A stretch of DNA of 55,334 nt, from NCBI GenBank assembly GCA_903924985.1, contig CAIYDT010000137.1:1-55334 (forward strand), written 5' to 3'. Shown piece by piece: positions 53,328 to 55,334 of the stretch; position 1 is the stretch's first letter; each line of letters begins with the position of its first letter. The notes under the pieces were generated by a model. That model had not been told where the DNA came from. It did not search any database and was given only the letters and a program-made list of their open reading frames with translations. The stretch is from an uncultured Acetobacteraceae bacterium (GTDB lineage Bacteria; Pseudomonadota; Alphaproteobacteria; Acetobacterales; Acetobacteraceae). A program made the position numbers and the translations under genes.

Positions 53328-53341
53328 AAGGGACTCCAGGC

Positions 53342-53863
53342 TTACTTGCGGATGCGCTGCATGACCGCGTCATAGGTGCGGGCCGGCACAAAGGAGGTAA
53401 TGTCGCCGCCCAGTATTGCAACCTCTTTGACCAAACGGGAGGCGATGAACTGGTGCCGCTCGCTGGCCATCAGGAACACCGTCTCGATATCCGGGGCCAT
53501 GCGGTAGTTCATGCCGGCCATCTGGAACTCGTAGTCGAAGTCCGACACCGCGCGCAGGCCGCGCACGATCATGCTGGCGCCGACCTGCCGGGCGAAGTCG
53601 ATCAACAGCGATTTGAAAGGCACGACCTCGATCGTCATGCCGTTCTTGTCGGCGATGGCCTCAATCTCGGCTTTCACCAGGGCCACGCGCTCGTCCAGCG
53701 TGAACATGGGGCCCTTGCCGGTGTTGATCGCCACGCCCACCACCAGCTTGTCCAGCAGGCGGGCGGCGCGCGCGATCACGTCCAGGTGCCCGTTGGTGAC
53801 GGGGTCGAAAGTGCCGGGGTACAGGCCTATGCGGCGCGGCATCCCGTGTTGGGTCTCAGCCAT
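53342..53863 (-). CDS. coaD: Phosphopantetheine adenylyltransferase CoaD
   Basis: 173 residues from the ATG at 53863, preceded by AGGAAGGAACGG and overlapping the gyrA stop; a Met at residue 8 would match the E. coli start. The nucleotidyltransferase motif is LYPGTFDPVTNGHLDVI (T/HxGH); RGLRAVSDFDYEFQMAGMN and the VKEVAILGGDITSFVP segment are CoaD features. It forms dephospho-CoA from phosphopantetheine and ATP, the fourth step of CoA synthesis. gyrA-coaD-cyclophilin order is common in alphaproteobacteria. Confidence 0.95.
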   Translation of the reverse strand: MAETQHGMPRRIGLYPGTFDPVTNGHLDVIARAARLLDKLVVGVAINTGKGPMFTLDERVALVKAEIEAIADKNGMTIEVVPFKSLLIDFARQVGASMIVRGLRAVSDFDYEFQMAGMNYRMAPDIETVFLMASERHQFIASRLVKEVAILGGDITSFVPARTYDAVMQRIRK

Positions 53864-55334
53864 CCGTTCCTTCCTCAACCGGCCCTTCCGGGGCGGCCGT
53901 ATCGTCCGTTTCGTCGTCCAGGATCGGGAACACGCTGGTCACGTGCTCACCCGAGTCCACCCGGAACAGGGTCACGCCCATGCCTTGCCGCCCGGTGATG
54001 CGCACCTGATCGCCCGGCACCCGGATCAACCGCCCGGCATCGGTCACCAGCATCACGTCATCGCCTGTACGGACCGGGAAGGTCGCCACCACCGCTTTGC
54101 CATTACGCGGTGCGAGGGTGATGTTGGCAATCCCCTGCCCGCCCCGGCCGGTCACGCGGTATTCGTAAGCGGAGGTGCGCTTGCCGAACCCGATATCCGT
54201 GACGGTGAGCAGGATTTCCTCGGCCAGTTCCATTTCGGCGACGCGTTCGGGGGACAAAGCGACATCGGCGACCTGTTCGTCGTCGGTGGTCGTTTCGGCT
54301 TCTTCCTCGTTGACGGCGCGGCGTTTGGCGTTCGCGATCTTGATGTAGGCCGCACGCTCTTCCATCGTTGCGTCGACGTGGCGCAGGACAGAGAGGCTCA
54401 TGACCTCATCCTTTTGCAACAGCTTGATGCCGCGCACGCCCGAGGAGTCGCGGCCGGCGAACACGCGGACCGTTTCGTCGGTGAGCTGGAAGCGTATGCA
54501 ACGGCCCTTGCGGGTGGCCAGCAGCGCGTCGTCGCCCTCACGGCAGGTGGCGACGCCGATCAGCTTGTCGCCTTCATCCAACTTCATGGCGATCAGGCCG
54601 GCGGCTCGGACGTTGCGGAAGTCGGACAACCGGTTGCGGCGCACGTTGCCGGACATGGTGGCGAACACGAGGTGCAGGCTTTCCCATAGGGTTTCGTCCT
54701 GCGGCAGCGGCAGCACGGTGGTGATTTCGTCCGTTCCCAGTTCGGGCAGCATGTTCACCAGCGCCCGGCCCTTCGCGGTGGGGCCGGCTTCCGGCAACTT
54801 CCACACCCGGACGCGGAACGCCTTGCCGCCGGAGGAGAAGAACAGCACCCATTGATGCGTGTGGCCGTTGAAGCTGCGCGTGACAATGTCGTCGCCACGT
54901 GTCGAAGCGCCGGAGCGCCCGCGCCCGCCGCGATTCTGCGAGCGGTAGGTTTCCAGGGATGTGCGCTTGATGAAGCCGTCGCGGGTGATGGTCACCACCA
55001 TCTGTCCCGGCTCGATCAGGCTCTCGTCGTCCTGGTCGGCGTCGGCGTCGGCGATTTCGGTGCGGCGGGGGGAGGCGATCAGTTTGCGGGACTCGGCCAG
55101 TTCCTCCCGCATCACTTCCATGCGGCGGATGTGGGAACCGAGGATTTCCAGCAGTTCCGCGATCTTGGTCGCGACCTCGGTCATTTCCGCCTGGATCTTT
55201 TCCCGTTCCAGGCCGGTCAGGCGGGCGAGGCGCAGTTCCAGGATGCCGCGTGCCTGTTCGTCAGTCAGGCGGACCGTTCCGTCTTCGGCGATGATGTTGC
55301 CGGGTTCGTCGATCAGGGCCAGCAGGGCGCCGAT
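53856..55334 (-). CDS. gyrA: DNA gyrase subunit A, C-terminal part (5' partial)
   Basis: 492 residues remain; the gene runs out of the window, so the catalytic Tyr and breakage domain are not included. Visible are the end of the coiled coil (LTDEQARGILELRLARLTGLER) and the six-bladed C-terminal pinwheel with the GyrA-box QNRGGRG near the first blade, which wraps DNA and allows negative supercoiling. The tail is acidic (DDETDDTAAPEGPVEEG), as in other GyrA proteins. The presence of the GyrA box argues against ParC. The stop overlaps coaD. Confidence 0.96.
   Translation of the reverse strand: MGALLALIDEPGNIIAEDGTVRLTDEQARGILELRLARLTGLEREKIQAEMTEVATKIAELLEILGSHIRRMEVMREELAESRKLIASPRRTEIADADADQDDESLIEPGQMVVTITRDGFIKRTSLETYRSQNRGGRGRSGASTRGDDIVTRSFNGHTHQWVLFFSSGGKAFRVRVWKLPEAGPTAKGRALVNMLPELGTDEITTVLPLPQDETLWESLHLVFATMSGNVRRNRLSDFRNVRAAGLIAMKLDEGDKLIGVATCREGDDALLATRKGRCIRFQLTDETVRVFAGRDSSGVRGIKLLQKDEVMSLSVLRHVDATMEERAAYIKIANAKRRAVNEEEAETTTDDEQVADVALSPERVAEMELAEEILLTVTDIGFGKRTSAYEYRVTGRGGQGIANITLAPRNGKAVVATFPVRTGDDVMLVTDAGRLIRVPGDQVRITGRQGMGVTLFRVDSGEHVTSVFPILDDETDDTAAPEGPVEEGTDG

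Overview
The window is a 55 kb piece of a high-GC alphaproteobacterial chromosome. Gene content and order suggest a member of the Acetobacteraceae or a close relative; this is inference, because no rRNA or marker search was possible. Pointers are a chromosomal core of gyrA-coaD-cyclophilins, rnj (RNase J)-DUF1467-proS-lolC, hslVU, hemJ, type III pantothenate kinase and hldE, together with many solute-binding proteins, oxygenases and Hint-domain or giant glycosyltransferase proteins typical of that family. No plasmid, phage or transposase gene was seen, and no stretch longer than about 300 bases lacks a gene.

Layout. (1) 1-2490: the 3' part of a large surface-type protein with adhesin-like repeats, a Hint domain, a GWA module and an eroded GT-B glycosyltransferase domain. 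(2) 2498-8680, minus: a compact catabolic unit (class III CoA-transferase, Rieske oxygenase, UxaA/GarD-type dehydratase, NDH-2-type flavoprotein, HpcH/HpaI aldolase), divergent from a pyridoxal kinase. (3) 10691-17438: a class V aminotransferase divergent from a complete branched-chain-type ABC uptake operon whose permease LivM and ATPase LivG are fused, ending in a metallo-beta-lactamase-fold lactonase-like gene. (4) 17554-18704: a HAD phosphatase translationally coupled to hemJ. (5) 18842-24071, minus: an aromatic catabolism unit (ACMSD-type decarboxylase, LigA, LigB, SufE, MFS permease, HpaB-type monooxygenase). (6) 24231-32987, minus: housekeeping genes hslU, hslV, lolC, proS, DUF1467, rnj, coaX, cysQ. 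(7) 32987-39856: a cell-surface glycan block with a 1567-residue GWA/GT2/GT2/GT9 protein, a tandem-repeat protein and hldE. (8) 39869-52074: an accessory region with a CnbZ-like protein, a Baeyer-Villiger monooxygenase, two solute-binding proteins without permeases, an acyltransferase, an MHS permease, a Gfo/Idh oxidoreductase, a solute-binding-protein pseudogene, a cupin and an NHL protein. (9) 52120-55334, minus: tRNA-Lys, two cyclophilins, coaD and the 3' part of gyrA.

The most notable non-genic signal is a family of at least three long inverted repeats (17444-17554, 24101-24210, 27633-27712). They share a CGTCAT...CTTGA core, sit between co-directional genes, and one is a perfect 34-bp inverted repeat reaching a start codon. 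Other points worth a second look are the nonsense- and deletion-inactivated solute-binding protein at 47980-49230, the eroded glycosyltransferase fused to a Hint domain, the LivM-LivG fusion, sufE embedded in an aromatic operon, and a sigma32-like promoter that would make hslV leaderless. No clearly new defence or mobile system was found.
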